Below are positions 47,957 to 59,999 of a DNA stretch of 64,000 nucleotides, piece after piece. The notes beneath the pieces are model-generated. The model was not told where the DNA came from. It saw only the letters and a program-made list of their open reading frames with translations, and did no database searches. Origin of the DNA: an uncultured beta proteobacterium (GTDB taxonomy: Bacteria > Pseudomonadota > Gammaproteobacteria > Burkholderiales > Burkholderiaceae_C). A program made the translations under genes and the position numbers. How positions within the stretch are numbered: the first letter of the stretch is position 1; each line of letters starts with the position of its first letter. Location: NCBI GenBank assembly GCA_903909815.1, contig CAIVXG010000007.1, forward strand, positions 1 through 64,000, in the 5' to 3' direction.

Positions 47957-48204
47957 TCAAACAGTGGGAGCACAGGCCTGAACCGCCATCTCGAGCACGC
48001 GATCAAGGTCACCTGGCACGGGTCGGGTACTCATACCAACAGCGTGGTTACCGGCAACGGATCCACCAGCAGGTCCATTTCACTGCCCTGCGCATCCTGG
48101 CCAAGCACCGCGGACCCGAGGCCGCGCCGATTGGTTGCGCGCAAGCGCTGTGGCGTTGCGCGCACAGCGGGACGTTTCAACGCGGGTGATGTGGATGGCC
48201 TCAT
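47957..48204 (-). pseudogene. Decayed MNT-type nucleotidyltransferase gene
   Basis: The minus frame from ATG 48204 runs [10 protein letters not shown]... to [20 protein letters not shown], then PLPVTTLLV and a stop at 48031. This matches the start of MNT-domain proteins (MRPSEAL ... FGSVLHGxDxEGSDLDLLVDPTPxTTL), with the first Asp of the catalytic GSDLD changed to Glu. A second frame from 48034 (ATGA overlap) continues [20 protein letters not shown] and stops at 47957. It resembles the usual ending VLTPGDLP...VLAEAVPV after a gap of about 25 residues, or alternatively the beginning of a HEPN partner. Rest of the gap: 48205-48378 has one short unidentified frame (LLALNLTQFADFHAWAAKRA). Confidence 0.6.
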
Positions 48205-48378
48205 GCTGCTTGCAGTTCAATCTCGTTGAATCTTAACGGCAAAGCACGCACATCCATCACCCGGCGCGTTTGGCAGCCCAAGCATGGAAGTCGGCAAATT
48301 GCGTCAGATTCAATGCCAGCAGGCGTTTCAAGATGTGTTTGCGTTCATGACCGTATCGTCGTCCATAACGCCCACGCT

Positions 48379-50235
48379 TCAGATGCCGGGTTCGATCGCC
48401 TTGCGTTCGAGTTCGCGCCGCCGTGCCTGCAGCGTGCGGTAGCGTTCCAGTGCCAGCGGGTCGGAGCCGGCGGCTTCGATGGCCTGGGTTTCCTGCAGCT
48501 TGATGCGTTCCACCAGCATGCGGTTCAGCAGGGCGCGCAGCTCGCGCACCGATTCCGCCGGCTCCACTGGTTCGATCTCGGGTTCAGCCATGAGGCGCAG
48601 CGCCAGGCTCTCGGATTCATGGTCCTGCAAGCCTTCGCGCAGGGCGCCCCAGGATTGCGGTCCGTGTTCGTGCAATTGGCTTTCCAGCCAAAGGAACAGG
48701 GGGCCGTGCGGCGCGGGCAGTTCGCACAGCATGCTGTGGTCTTCGTTGGACAGGGCGTCCCAGGCGCTGCGGTAGGTGAGCAGCAGTCGCGCAGCATGGT
48801 CCGCGCGCCCGGTTGGTACGATCCGTCCGCGGCGCGGCGCGGGCGTGGAAAAGCGCGAAGCATAGTCGTTAGAGCGGGGGCTCGACTTGGCTTCGAAGCC
48901 TTTTGTCCGCTTGCCGTATTCAGGCTTGGCGGGGGCGGCGCGACCGAGCCACAGGTCGGTCAATTCGCGCCCGTTGAGCTGCACCAGATCGGCGATATCG
49001 CCCAGCAACTGGCGCTTGAGTGCGCCGTCGGGCAGCGCCGTCCACAACGGCCGGGCGTTGCTGGCGAAATGCGCGCGGCCCTCGGCGCTGTTCAGGTCGC
49101 AATCTTCGCGTGCGGCTTCGATCAGGAATTTCGACAATGGCACGGCCTGGCTGATGCACAGCGAAAACGCCTCCTTGCCAAACTCGCGGATATAGCTGTC
49201 GGGGTCATGCTCGGCGGGAAGGAACAGGAACTTGACGCTGCGCGTATCGCTGGCGAAGGGCAAGGCGCCATCCAGCGCCTTGCGCGCTGCGCGCCGCCCC
49301 GCCGCGTCGCCGTCAAAGCTGAAGACGACCGAGTCGGTGAAGCGAAACAGCTTTTGCACGTGCTCGTTGGTGCAAGCCGTGCCCAGCGTCGCCACGGCGT
49401 TGGGAAAGCCCAGCTGCGCCAGTGCCACCACGTCCATATAGCCTTCGGTGACCAGAACAAAACCGTGCTCGCGCAGGGCAGTTCGGGCCTCGAACAGGCC
49501 GTAGAGTTCGCGCCCCTTGCTAAACACCGGGGTTTCAGGCGAGTTCAGATACTTGGGTTTTTCGTCGCCGAGCACGCGGCCGCCAAAGCCGATGCACTCG
49601 CCCTTGACATTGCGAATCGGGAACATGACGCGGTCGCGGAAGCGGTCGTAGCGTTTTTCCTCGTCCTCGCTCACGATCACCAGGCCGGACTCCACCAGCA
49701 GCGGGTCGTTGTAGTCCGGGAACACGCTGGCCAGGCTGCGCCAGCCTTCGGGTGCATAGCCCAGGTCAAACGCTTTGGCGATCTCGCCGCTGAGCCCGCG
49801 CTTCTTGAAATAGTCGACCGCCCTTGGCGAATGTTTCAGGTGGACCTTGTACGCGGTGCAGGCCTTCTCCAGCACATCGGTGAGCGTGTCCTGCTTTTGC
49901 CGCTGCTCCTGGGCTCGGGCCCGGTCCTGCGGCGAGGACTCGTCCTGAGGCACCTGCAAGCCATACTGCTGTGCCAGATCCTGCACCGCTTCCACGAACG
50001 TCATGCCGGCGTGGTCCATCAGGAAACTGATGGCGTTGCCGTTCTTGCCGCAGCCAAAGCAGTGGTAGAACTGTTTTGCCGGGCTCACCGAAAACGAGGG
50101 TGACTTCTCCCCATGAAACGGACACAGGCCCATGAAGTTGGCCCCGCCCTTCTTCAGCTGGACGTAGCGGCCCACAATGTCAACGACATCGGTGCGGGCC
50201 AGCAGTTCCTGGATGAAGGTTTGGGGAATGGACAT
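48379..50235 (-). CDS. dnaG: DNA primase DnaG
   Basis: The 618-residue primase makes RNA primers for replication. It has the CHC2 zinc ribbon (GLCPFHGEKSPSFSVS ... YHCFGCGKNGN, about 36-70), the primase core and the TOPRIM centre in VLVTEGYMDVVALAQLGFPN (EGYxD) and DSVVFSFDGDAAGRRAARKA (DGDxAG). The C-terminal helicase-binding domain is from about 440. Start ATG 50235 is the conserved N-terminus. In many relatives rpoD follows dnaG; here the decayed MNT gene and the exb cluster follow instead. Confidence 0.97.
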   Translation of the reverse strand: MSIPQTFIQELLARTDVVDIVGRYVQLKKGGANFMGLCPFHGEKSPSFSVSPAKQFYHCFGCGKNGNAISFLMDHAGMTFVEAVQDLAQQYGLQVPQDESSPQDRARAQEQRQKQDTLTDVLEKACTAYKVHLKHSPRAVDYFKKRGLSGEIAKAFDLGYAPEGWRSLASVFPDYNDPLLVESGLVIVSEDEEKRYDRFRDRVMFPIRNVKGECIGFGGRVLGDEKPKYLNSPETPVFSKGRELYGLFEARTALREHGFVLVTEGYMDVVALAQLGFPNAVATLGTACTNEHVQKLFRFTDSVVFSFDGDAAGRRAARKALDGALPFASDTRSVKFLFLPAEHDPDSYIREFGKEAFSLCISQAVPLSKFLIEAAREDCDLNSAEGRAHFASNARPLWTALPDGALKRQLLGDIADLVQLNGRELTDLWLGRAAPAKPEYGKRTKGFEAKSSPRSNDYASRFSTPAPRRGRIVPTGRADHAARLLLTYRSAWDALSNEDHSMLCELPAPHGPLFLWLESQLHEHGPQSWGALREGLQDHESESLALRLMAEPEIEPVEPAESVRELRALLNRMLVERIKLQETQAIEAAGSDPLALERYRTLQARRRELERKAIEPGI

Positions 50236-50304
50236 GGGGTGAGTATTGTGGCGGCAATTGAGGCGGGCCGATTCTTGCTATTCGGGACGAAGCCCCCTCC
50301 AAGG

Positions 50305-50381
50305 CCGGGACTGTCCCGCAAATCTAGTCAGTTGAGGACAGGGCTCGTTCGCTGCGCGTAACTCGGACTGTCCCGCAAATT
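50305..50381. repeat. Dispersed repeat, copy 2, upstream of ygiQ
   Basis: GTTGAGGACAG (50331) to GACTGTCCCGCAAATT matches the copy at 45550-45601. The right-hand part GGACTGTCCCGCAAAT occurs a second time at 50309-50323, directly before the full copy, giving a partial tandem. The short complementary ends GGACAG and CTGTCC could form a hairpin in the ygiQ leader. No strong sigma-70 promoter is evident in the 182 bp gap. Confidence 0.6.
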
Positions 50382-50417
50382 CACAGGTTATGTACTAACC
50401 CGTAAACTCCCCACTCC

Positions 50418-52751
<2,334 letters not shown>

Positions 52752-52760
52752 CGCGGCCGG

Positions 52761-54218
52761 TTACGGTCGCGAGGCACTGGCTGCGGGTTCGCGTGCCATC
52801 TCCTCCATCTGGCGCTCGACGTCCTGCTCGGACTGCGCTGCTTCGTTCGTGACGGCCGCTGCCGGCGCATCCAGCAGGTGCACCACGCGCGGCAACGCGA
52901 ACACCGTCACCGTCAGCGCGAGCTGCGCCAGAATGAAGGGCAGCAGCGCCTTGACGATGCGCGCCGTGCTCACCTGTGCCAATCCCGAGCGCGAGCGCGC
53001 CATCAGCACCGCGTAACCCATCGGTGGGATCAGAAAGCTCAGTTGCAGCACCAGCAGCAACAGCACGGACGCCTGCTGCGCGTCTCCCAGTTGAGCTATC
53101 AGCAGCGGTGCCACCACCGGAATGATGACGAAGATCATCTCGAAGGCATCCAGCACCCAGGCACACAGTGCCACTGCCAGCAATACCAGCGCCGCCGTGA
53201 GCTGTGGCGAAAGCGTAGACCCCAGCACCAGCGCGCCCAGCCATCGGTCGGTACCGAACAAACGAAACACCAGACTGAAGCTGGTGGCGCCCGCGAGCAG
53301 AGCGAACAGGGCCCCGCTCAAGGACAGGGTGCTGGCCAGCACCTCGCTCCATTGCACCCGATTCAAGGCGCGACTGGCGACGGTGGCAATGATCAGCAGC
53401 AATCCAGCGGCGGCTGCGCCCTCGACCGCATAAATCCTTCCCGTGAAAACGCCAGCCAGCAACAGCAGGATTGCGCACAGCGTGAGCACGGCCAGCAGCA
53501 CTTCTGCCGGACGCGGCGCCACGGAATCTGGGTGCTCGGTGGAACCTCGCCCCTGCCACCACGCCACCAGTGACCACAGCGCGAGCACGGCAGTTGCGGG
53601 CAGCAGCGCGGCGTGGAACACGTCCTGCGTGTTGATGATGCGCTGAGTGCTCAGGACAAATCCGGGCAGATGGCTGGCCTCGGTGTGCGCGTTCAGCATG
53701 GCGTCGCCCAGCAGGATCAGCACCAGCGAGGGCGGGACCACCACGCCGATGGTGGCGGCCACGCTGATGAGTGCCGTGGCGCGCGCCGGGTCGGCGGCGC
53801 CCAGGCGCGGCGCCAGCAGGCGCGACAGCAGTGCTGAACTCGAAGCCACGGAGCCGTTCATGGGCGCGATCAACGCGCCCACACACAGCGCCGCCAGCGA
53901 CCGAGCGGCGCCCAGCGAACGAAAGCAGCGGGCCAGTGATGAGAGCAGTGCATCGGCCACGCGCAGGCGTTGCAGCAACACGCCGATGAACACATACAGC
54001 GGCAGGGCCTGCAACAAGTCATGTTCGAGCAAGCCCACCAGGCGCGTGGGCAATGCCGACAGGATGTTGAGGTCGAACTGCCCGTAGGCCACGCCGAGCG
54101 CGGCAAAGGCGCTGGCAACGGCGCAGAGCAGGGCCCAGACCGGCAGCCCGGTGCTGACGATCAAAAAGCCCAACGTCAGCAGCATCCACACGCCCGCAGT
54201 GGGGCCGGTGGGGCTCAA
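52761..54218 (-). CDS. dctM: TRAP transporter large permease DctM
   Basis: The 485-residue membrane protein has about 12 hydrophobic segments and DctM-type blocks: MNGSVASSSALLSRLLAPRL, the re-entrant VAATIGVVVPPSLVLILLGD and RIINTQDVFHAALLP. It forms the sodium-driven membrane part of a TRAP uptake system for organic acids with the DctQ partner. A TTG at 54218 overlaps the dctQ stop as TTGA and has AAGGAG 8 nt upstream, so I chose it; GTG 54191 is an alternative. The C-terminal 40 residues are Glu/Ala-rich and hydrophilic. No DctP binding protein is encoded nearby. Confidence 0.8.
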   Translation of the reverse strand: MSPTGPTAGVWMLLTLGFLIVSTGLPVWALLCAVASAFAALGVAYGQFDLNILSALPTRLVGLLEHDLLQALPLYVFIGVLLQRLRVADALLSSLARCFRSLGAARSLAALCVGALIAPMNGSVASSSALLSRLLAPRLGAADPARATALISVAATIGVVVPPSLVLILLGDAMLNAHTEASHLPGFVLSTQRIINTQDVFHAALLPATAVLALWSLVAWWQGRGSTEHPDSVAPRPAEVLLAVLTLCAILLLLAGVFTGRIYAVEGAAAAGLLLIIATVASRALNRVQWSEVLASTLSLSGALFALLAGATSFSLVFRLFGTDRWLGALVLGSTLSPQLTAALVLLAVALCAWVLDAFEMIFVIIPVVAPLLIAQLGDAQQASVLLLLVLQLSFLIPPMGYAVLMARSRSGLAQVSTARIVKALLPFILAQLALTVTVFALPRVVHLLDAPAAAVTNEAAQSEQDVERQMEEMAREPAASASRP

Positions 54219-54676
54219 GGCCGCGACTCCTTGCGCGGTAGTACCTGCAACAGTGCTTCCATCAACACCAGCATCACCAGCAGGGCCAGCGCCACTTTGA
54301 TGAGGAAATACCCCGGCGTCAGCGTCTCGCTGAATTTCTCCCAATGGCGCACGGACTCGATCACGATCGGTGTCGTGGCCCACAGCAGGAACAGCGCCCA
54401 CGGGCCGACACAGAGCAGTAAGGCCCAGCGTTTCCATCGCAGGGCCAAGGTCGGACTCGCGTGGGCTGAGTGCAGCGCCGCCAGGTGCGTGCCGTTGACG
54501 GAGGCGGCGCTGACTGCAATAGCCATGTAGAGCGCGAACACGATCTGCGCGACGTCGTTGGTCTGACGTGAATAGGCCTGCACCACGTCCCGCAGCGGCC
54601 ACTGCGCAAACAGCAGCACGGCCAAGGGCAGCACCAGCAGACCCGCATATCGCAGCAACACTCGCGTCAGCTTCAT
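54215..54676 (-). CDS. dctQ: TRAP transporter small permease DctQ
   Basis: The 153-residue protein has four hydrophobic segments, starts MKLTRVLLRYAGLL and shows the DctQ pattern with VVQAYSRQTNDVAQIVFAL, SAASVNGTHLAALHSAH and a C-terminal helix VALALLVMLVLMEALLQVLP. It pairs with DctM, whose start overlaps its stop. The unit is divergent from the tRNA-Pro gene. Confidence 0.8.
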   Translation of the reverse strand: MKLTRVLLRYAGLLVLPLAVLLFAQWPLRDVVQAYSRQTNDVAQIVFALYMAIAVSAASVNGTHLAALHSAHASPTLALRWKRWALLLCVGPWALFLLWATTPIVIESVRHWEKFSETLTPGYFLIKVALALLVMLVLMEALLQVLPRKESRP

Positions 54677-54744
54677 GCTTTCTTTTCCTGTTTGTGTGGC
54701 ATCGATCGAGGATACCGCGGATGCAGGTTAGAATCCGTCCTCGT

Positions 54745-54821
<77 letters not shown>

Positions 54822-54833
54822 TCATCAAAAGCC

Positions 54834-54869
54834 AAAGGCCGTCAGGGAATCCTCTCTGGTGGCCTTTTT
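54834..54869 (+). terminator. Probable intrinsic terminator after tRNA-Pro
   Basis: AAAGGCC at 54834-54840 pairs with GGCCTTT at 54861-54867, with a loop that can pair partly, and a T run follows. It would end the tRNA transcript 13 bp downstream of the CCA. Confidence 0.75.
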
Positions 54870-54929
54870 CATGTCCCCTTGGGATGCCCAGGCCTGGGCC
54901 GATCGGCGGCTCAATTTGGAGAGTTCCGC

Positions 54930-56009
54930 ATGGATGAAACTTTCAAAACCGAAAAGCACATAGGTATCAGCCTTGGAATGATCGACTCCTTGAACGACGG
55001 ACTCGGTGAATTTTCGACGCAGATCTGTGAGCACATTGCCGCCGTGGCTCCGGCCTGGCGTGAACAATCGGGCGTGACGTTTCATCTCCATATGCCAGCA
55101 CGCTGGCACGGCCGGTTTGGACCCGACGTGGCTTATCTCGCGACAAACAAGTTCCAGGGCTACTGGCATTTGCAAGGGTTGCGTCGGTTTGATGTGTGGC
55201 ACGGCCTTAACCAGTTGGGTCGAACCGGCCCCCCCATAGGGACCCGGCAGTCGTTGCTGACCATTCACGACCTGAACCCGATCTATCATGACGCCGAGCG
55301 CGAGGCCAAGCAGGCTATGCGAAAGCTCAAACTTCGCTTGCGAAAGTTCGATGGTGTGACGACCCTAACGCGTTACGTCGAAAGCGACATTCGCAAGCAT
55401 CTGGACTGGCGCGGTCCGGTTAGCGTCATCGCCAATGGTGCGCGCGACCTGACTTCGCATGCGCAACAAGGCGTAGCGGGCCCGAAGCCTGGGCAGTTCC
55501 TGCTGCACCTGAGCCGCATGGCCGCGTCCAAGAACCCTCAATGCTTGTTGGAGTTGGCGGCGATCTGGCCCGAGCAGCAGGTGGTTCTGGCAGGCCCGCC
55601 GAGCAGCGACTCCGATCGACTCATGGTGCAGGCGTGCGAACGCGGTCTGAGCAACGTGTGCGTCGTGCGGGGAGTCAGCAACGAGCAGAAGACCTGGCTG
55701 TATGCCAATTGCCGGGCCTTCGTGTTTCCATCCTTGACTGAGGGCTTCGGATTGCCACCGCTTGAAGTCATGCATTTCGGCAAACCGGTGTTCCTGTCCG
55801 ATCGGACCAGCCTGCCCGAGGTCGGTGGTGCCATGGCTGCGTATTTCAAAAATTTTGAGCCCCACTCGATGCGGCTTTGCATCGAGTCTGAGCTTGCCGG
55901 TTTGCAGGCCAAGGCGCCGGCCATACGAGCGCACGCGGCCCGCTTCACCTGGGACCGTGCGGCCCAGGCCTATCTGGCGATTTACCGCGACCTGTTGCGG
56001 CTTCGCTGA
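54930..56009 (+). CDS. Glycosyltransferase, GT4 family
   Basis: The 359-residue protein has the GT-B fold: an N-terminal half with GMIDSLNDGLGEFSTQICEH and LTIHDLNPIYHD, then the GT4 donor domain with FLLHLSRMAASKNPQCLLEL, VVLAGPPS and the signature FPSLTEGFGLPPLEVMHFGKP with the retaining-enzyme E-x7-E spacing. It probably adds a sugar to lipopolysaccharide or an exopolysaccharide; no acceptor is known. ATG 54930 follows TTGGAGAG. It has a tRNA upstream and a convergent GT9 gene downstream; base composition looks slightly less GC-rich at its start. Confidence 0.85.
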   Translation: MDETFKTEKHIGISLGMIDSLNDGLGEFSTQICEHIAAVAPAWREQSGVTFHLHMPARWHGRFGPDVAYLATNKFQGYWHLQGLRRFDVWHGLNQLGRTGPPIGTRQSLLTIHDLNPIYHDAEREAKQAMRKLKLRLRKFDGVTTLTRYVESDIRKHLDWRGPVSVIANGARDLTSHAQQGVAGPKPGQFLLHLSRMAASKNPQCLLELAAIWPEQQVVLAGPPSSDSDRLMVQACERGLSNVCVVRGVSNEQKTWLYANCRAFVFPSLTEGFGLPPLEVMHFGKPVFLSDRTSLPEVGGAMAAYFKNFEPHSMRLCIESELAGLQAKAPAIRAHAARFTWDRAAQAYLAIYRDLLRLR

Positions 56010-56114
56010 TAGGTCGGCCCCGGTCGCCCCAGGCGCTCTTTGACATCATGGGGGCTGGCGCGCCGGCAGTCACCCAACTCGTGCCGCGAAAGCTGCAAGC
56101 GCGGCCGGTCCAGT

Positions 56115-57290
56115 TCAGTCCGGGTCAGGCAGTGATTGGCTCGTGGTGCAGCAGGGTTGCGCTCCGAGGTAGACGCAGCGCAGCCCGCCCTGCGCGGGTG
56201 ATCGCATGTTCTGGTACTCGGTGAACAGTTGCTGTGGCTCGATGTCCGAAACCGCGTCGAGCGCGTGCACGGCGGTGGCGCGATCGGCGGCAGCAAAGCG
56301 CATCAAGGGGTGGATCGGGCCGGCAAGCAAGGCGAGGATGGGCGTGCGGCTGGCACGACCCAGGTGCATCAATCCGCCGTCGGCGCACACCAGCAGCGCG
56401 GCATCGCGGATCAGGGCAAACACCTCGGCAATGGTTTGCTTGCCGACCTTATCGCAGACGCGCTTGCCTTGTGCATGTTTTTGCATCAGCGCATGGGCGA
56501 GTTCACGCCCATTGGCAGAGCCAATCAGCACGATTTCTGTCTCGGGCTCATTCTTCAAAACCAGAGCGACGAATTCGTCCCAGTGCGCGTAGGTCCGGTA
56601 TTCGACGACGCCGCCGACGACCAGGGCGAGCATAGTGGATTGGCGCCGTTCTGACTTGTGCGCCAGTGCCAGATTGAAGACCGGTTTGATGGCGTCAGGC
56701 GCCACGACAGGCAAGGCGCCGTAGTGCGAAACCGCGTTGTAGCCGAACTCCAGGCGATTGAATTCGGGGCCGTAGTAGTAGGCCTGGAGCGCCAAAAATT
56801 CTTGCTTGGGCAAATGGCGCGCCTTGAACTTCATGCATTGGCGCGAAAGCGCCTGCAGCACTACGAAATCGTACTGCTCGAAATCCAGCGCTGCCGCGTC
56901 GCCATGAACCGCCGCAAACAAGGGGTCGCCACGGTACAGCGATGCCACGTTTTCGGTGGAGTACAGGTCCACCTTGAAGGGTGCGCCTGCGAACAGCACC
57001 CGGGCCGAGAGATCCATGATGGAGTCGCCGAGTTGCGGCATGCCAAGATAGACCCAGAGGATGTGGCGCGTCGCCTGCGGAATCCTGGGCACCAGCAGCC
57101 GCTCCTGTCCCATGGCGCGCAGGTACAGGGCTCTCTTGAGTCGGTGGAACAAGAGTTGGGTGATGGATTTTCGCTGCAGGAACTGCGGCCAGTTGGAGTG
57201 CAGCGTGCCCGCAAGCTGGGGCAAAAAGACCGCGCTCGCATAGCCCCTCAGGTGCGAGCGCACGCGCTTGAGCGCGCCGGTGAATGTCAT
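56115..57290 (-). CDS. Glycosyltransferase family 9 (heptosyltransferase-like)
   Basis: The 391-residue protein has the GT9 plan: an N-terminal domain with [20 protein letters not shown] and a C-terminal domain with [45 protein letters not shown] (the DGGxMHL motif that corresponds to DTGxxH in heptosyltransferases) and [17 protein letters not shown] lipopolysaccharide-core role is likely; the sugar is not known. Its start overlaps the upp stop as ATGA. An uncommon 40-residue tail with two Cys (PCCTTS) follows the last helix. Confidence 0.82.
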   Translation of the reverse strand: MTFTGALKRVRSHLRGYASAVFLPQLAGTLHSNWPQFLQRKSITQLLFHRLKRALYLRAMGQERLLVPRIPQATRHILWVYLGMPQLGDSIMDLSARVLFAGAPFKVDLYSTENVASLYRGDPLFAAVHGDAAALDFEQYDFVVLQALSRQCMKFKARHLPKQEFLALQAYYYGPEFNRLEFGYNAVSHYGALPVVAPDAIKPVFNLALAHKSERRQSTMLALVVGGVVEYRTYAHWDEFVALVLKNEPETEIVLIGSANGRELAHALMQKHAQGKRVCDKVGKQTIAEVFALIRDAALLVCADGGLMHLGRASRTPILALLAGPIHPLMRFAAADRATAVHALDAVSDIEPQQLFTEYQNMRSPAQGGLRCVYLGAQPCCTTSQSLPDPD

Positions 57291-57916
57291 TGCGTGCCGA
57301 AGATCCGGTCGCCCGCGTCGCCCAGGCCGGGCAGGATGTAGCCGTGGTCGTTCAACTGGCGATCAATGGCGGCGGTGTAGATGTCCACGTCCGGGTGCGC
57401 TGCCTGCATCGCGCTAATGCCTTCAGGGCAGCTTACCAGGCAGGCGAGCTTGATCGACTTGGGGCGCAGCGCCTTCACGCGTTCGATCGCGGCGATGGCC
57501 GAATTGCCGGTGGCCAGCATTGGATCGACCACGATCACATCGCGTTCGTCCATCTCCTTGGGCATCTTGAAGTAGTACTCCACCGGGTGCAGCGTTTGGG
57601 GGTCGCGGTACAGGCCGATGTGTCCCACGCGCGCACCCGGAATCACGCTCAGCATGCCTTCCAGAATGCCGTTTCCCGCGCGCAGGATTGACACCAGCAC
57701 CAGCTTCTTGCCGTCGATGACATGGCCCGTCATCGTCTCCAGCGGCGTCTCGATCTCCACCTCCTGCAGCGCCACGTCGCGCGTGATCTCGTACGCCATC
57801 AACATGCTCAGTTCATTGAGTAGATGGCGAAAGGTGTTGGTGGAGGCGTCTTTCTTGCGCATCAGCGTGAGCTTGTGCTGCACCAACGGGTGGTCTAGAA
57901 CGTGGACTTGGCTCAT
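57287..57916 (-). CDS. upp: Uracil phosphoribosyltransferase
   Basis: The 209-residue enzyme makes UMP from uracil and PRPP. It shows the PRPP loop [19 protein letters not shown], the uracil-binding stretch [16 protein letters not shown] and the N-terminal [18 protein letters not shown]. Start ATG 57916 begins [16 protein letters not shown], the usual family N-terminus. It is divergent from yebC and overlaps the GT9 gene that follows. Confidence 0.96.
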   Translation of the reverse strand: MSQVHVLDHPLVQHKLTLMRKKDASTNTFRHLLNELSMLMAYEITRDVALQEVEIETPLETMTGHVIDGKKLVLVSILRAGNGILEGMLSVIPGARVGHIGLYRDPQTLHPVEYYFKMPKEMDERDVIVVDPMLATGNSAIAAIERVKALRPKSIKLACLVSCPEGISAMQAAHPDVDIYTAAIDRQLNDHGYILPGLGDAGDRIFGTQ

Positions 57917-57981
57917 GGTGTGCTGCCTTGGTCGAAAAGTACAATCAAGCCTTAGTGTAGGCAATAAACCGGGGGGCGTTC

Positions 57982-58716
57982 GTGGCAGGTCATTCCAAAT
58001 GGGCAAATATTCAGCACCGCAAGGGTCGGCAGGACGAAAAGCGGGGCAAGGTCTGGACCCGCATCATTCGTGAAATCACCGTGGCGGCGCGCCAGGGCGG
58101 CGGCGACCTGAGCGCCAATCCGCGCCTGCGCCTGGCGGTGGATCGCGCCAAGGCCGCCAACATGCCGGCGGATCGCGTCAAATACAACATCGACAAGGCC
58201 ACGGGCAACCAGGAAGGTGTGACCTACGAGGAAATCCGCTACGAAGGGTACGGCATCGCTGGCGCCGCCATCATCATCGACACCATGACCGACAACAAGG
58301 TGCGCACCGTGGCCGAGGTGCGCCACGCCTTTAGCCGAAACGGCGGCAACATGGGTACCGAAGGCTCGGTGGCGTTCCAGTTCAAACATTGCGGTCAGCT
58401 CATTTTTGCCCCTGGCACGAGCGAGGACAAGGTGATGGAAGTCGCACTGGAAGCCGGTGCCGACGACGTCATCAGCGATGACGACGGTGCGATCGAGGTG
58501 CTGACGTCACCGGCACAATTCGAGGCCGTGAAGAACGCGCTCGAGTCTGCCGGCCTCAAGGCGGATGTGGCCGAAGTCACGATGCGCGCGGAAAATGCGA
58601 TCGAGCTCACGGGCGAGGATGCTGTGCGCATGCAAAAGCTGCTGGACGTGCTGGAGGACCTGGACGACGTGCAGGCGATCTACCACAACGCCGAAATCGA
58701 CAGCGAGGCGCTATGA
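57982..58716 (+). CDS. yebC: YebC/PmpR family transcriptional regulator
   Basis: The 244-residue protein begins [20 protein letters not shown] and has the [20 protein letters not shown] and [13 protein letters not shown] blocks of the family. Members bind DNA or ribosomes and influence transcription and translation of proline-rich proteins. The start is GTG 57982 with a G-rich ribosome site. The stop overlaps purD as ATGA. Confidence 0.95.
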   Translation: MAGHSKWANIQHRKGRQDEKRGKVWTRIIREITVAARQGGGDLSANPRLRLAVDRAKAANMPADRVKYNIDKATGNQEGVTYEEIRYEGYGIAGAAIIIDTMTDNKVRTVAEVRHAFSRNGGNMGTEGSVAFQFKHCGQLIFAPGTSEDKVMEVALEAGADDVISDDDGAIEVLTSPAQFEAVKNALESAGLKADVAEVTMRAENAIELTGEDAVRMQKLLDVLEDLDDVQAIYHNAEIDSEAL

Positions 58717-59999
58717 AAGTTCTGGTCATAGGCGGCGGCGGCCGCGAACACGCGCTGGCCTGGAAACTGACGCAGTCGCTCAAGGTGCAGACGGTTTACG
58801 TGGCGCCGGGCAACGGCGGCACGGCGCTGGACAAGAGGCTGGAGAATATAGCGATCACCGACGTCCAGGCGTTACGCGTCTGGGCCCAGGAGAACCACAT
58901 TGCCCTGACCGTGGTCGGCCCCGAACAGCCGCTGGCCGCTGGCGTGGTTGACGAATTTCGGGCCCACGGTCTGCGCGTTTTCGGCCCGACCCAGGCGGCG
59001 GCGCAACTGGAAAGTTCCAAGGCGTTTTCCAAGGCCTTCATGCAGCGCCACGGCATCCCTACGGCCGAGTTCCAGACTTTCAGTGATGCGGCGCTGGCCC
59101 ACGCCTATGTCGACGCCAAGGGAGCGCCAATCGTGGTCAAGGCCGACGGCTTGGCAGCGGGCAAGGGCGTGGTGGTGGCTCTGTCGCTGGAAGAAGCGCA
59201 TGCGGCCATTGACTTCATGCTGCTGGACAACAGCCTGGGCGTGGCGCATAACGACGGTGGTGCGCGCGTCGTGATCGAGGAATTTCTGGCGGGCGAGGAA
59301 GCCAGTTTCATCGTCATGTGCGACGGCAAGAACGTGTTGGCTCTGGCCACTTCGCAGGATCACAAGCGCCTGCTCGACGGTGACGAAGGCCCCAACACCG
59401 GCGGCATGGGCGCGTATTCGCCCGCGCCGGTGGTCACGCCAGACGTCCATGCCCGCGCCATGCGCGAGGTCATCCTGCCCACCATTCGTGGCATGGAAAA
59501 AGACGGCATCCCTTTCACCGGATTTCTCTATGCGGGACTGATGATCGATCCCCTGGGTCAGGTGAAGACGCTGGAGTTCAACTGCCGCATGGGCGACCCT
59601 GAAACCCAGCCCATCATGATGCGACTCAAGACCGATTTGGTGGACGTGCTGTGGGCGGCGACCGAAGTGCCCGGCAAGCTCGATCAGATCGAACTGCTGT
59701 GGGACCGGCGCACGGCGCTGGGCGTGGTGCTGGCAGCCCACGGCTATCCCATGCATCCGCGCAAGGGCGACGCCATCGCCGGTCTGCCGCACGAGGCCGA
59801 GGACGCGGTGGTGTTTCACGCTGGCTCGGAATTGCGCGATGGCGTCGTGCGCAGCAGCGGGGGGCGCGTGCTGTGCGTCACCGCCCTGGCCGAGACCGTG
59901 AAGGCGGCGCAAACGCGCGCTTACGATGTGATCAACCTGATCCACTTCGACGGCATGCAGTATCGCCGCGACATCGGTCACAGAGCGGTGCGCGGCTAA
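58713..59999 (+). CDS. purD: Phosphoribosylamine-glycine ligase
   Basis: The 428-residue ATP-grasp enzyme catalyses the second step of purine synthesis. Motifs are [34 protein letters not shown] (ATP-grasp loop), [16 protein letters not shown] and the metal-binding [13 protein letters not shown]. It overlaps yebC by 4 nt at the start, and its stop shares a base with the acyltransferase start (TAATG). Confidence 0.97.
   Translation: MKVLVIGGGGREHALAWKLTQSLKVQTVYVAPGNGGTALDKRLENIAITDVQALRVWAQENHIALTVVGPEQPLAAGVVDEFRAHGLRVFGPTQAAAQLESSKAFSKAFMQRHGIPTAEFQTFSDAALAHAYVDAKGAPIVVKADGLAAGKGVVVALSLEEAHAAIDFMLLDNSLGVAHNDGGARVVIEEFLAGEEASFIVMCDGKNVLALATSQDHKRLLDGDEGPNTGGMGAYSPAPVVTPDVHARAMREVILPTIRGMEKDGIPFTGFLYAGLMIDPLGQVKTLEFNCRMGDPETQPIMMRLKTDLVDVLWAATEVPGKLDQIELLWDRRTALGVVLAAHGYPMHPRKGDAIAGLPHEAEDAVVFHAGSELRDGVVRSSGGRVLCVTALAETVKAAQTRAYDVINLIHFDGMQYRRDIGHRAVRG

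Noticed and set aside
48226-50103. Plus-strand open frame of 625 codons
   Set aside because: It is antisense to dnaG, which has all its catalytic motifs; the plus frame shows none.
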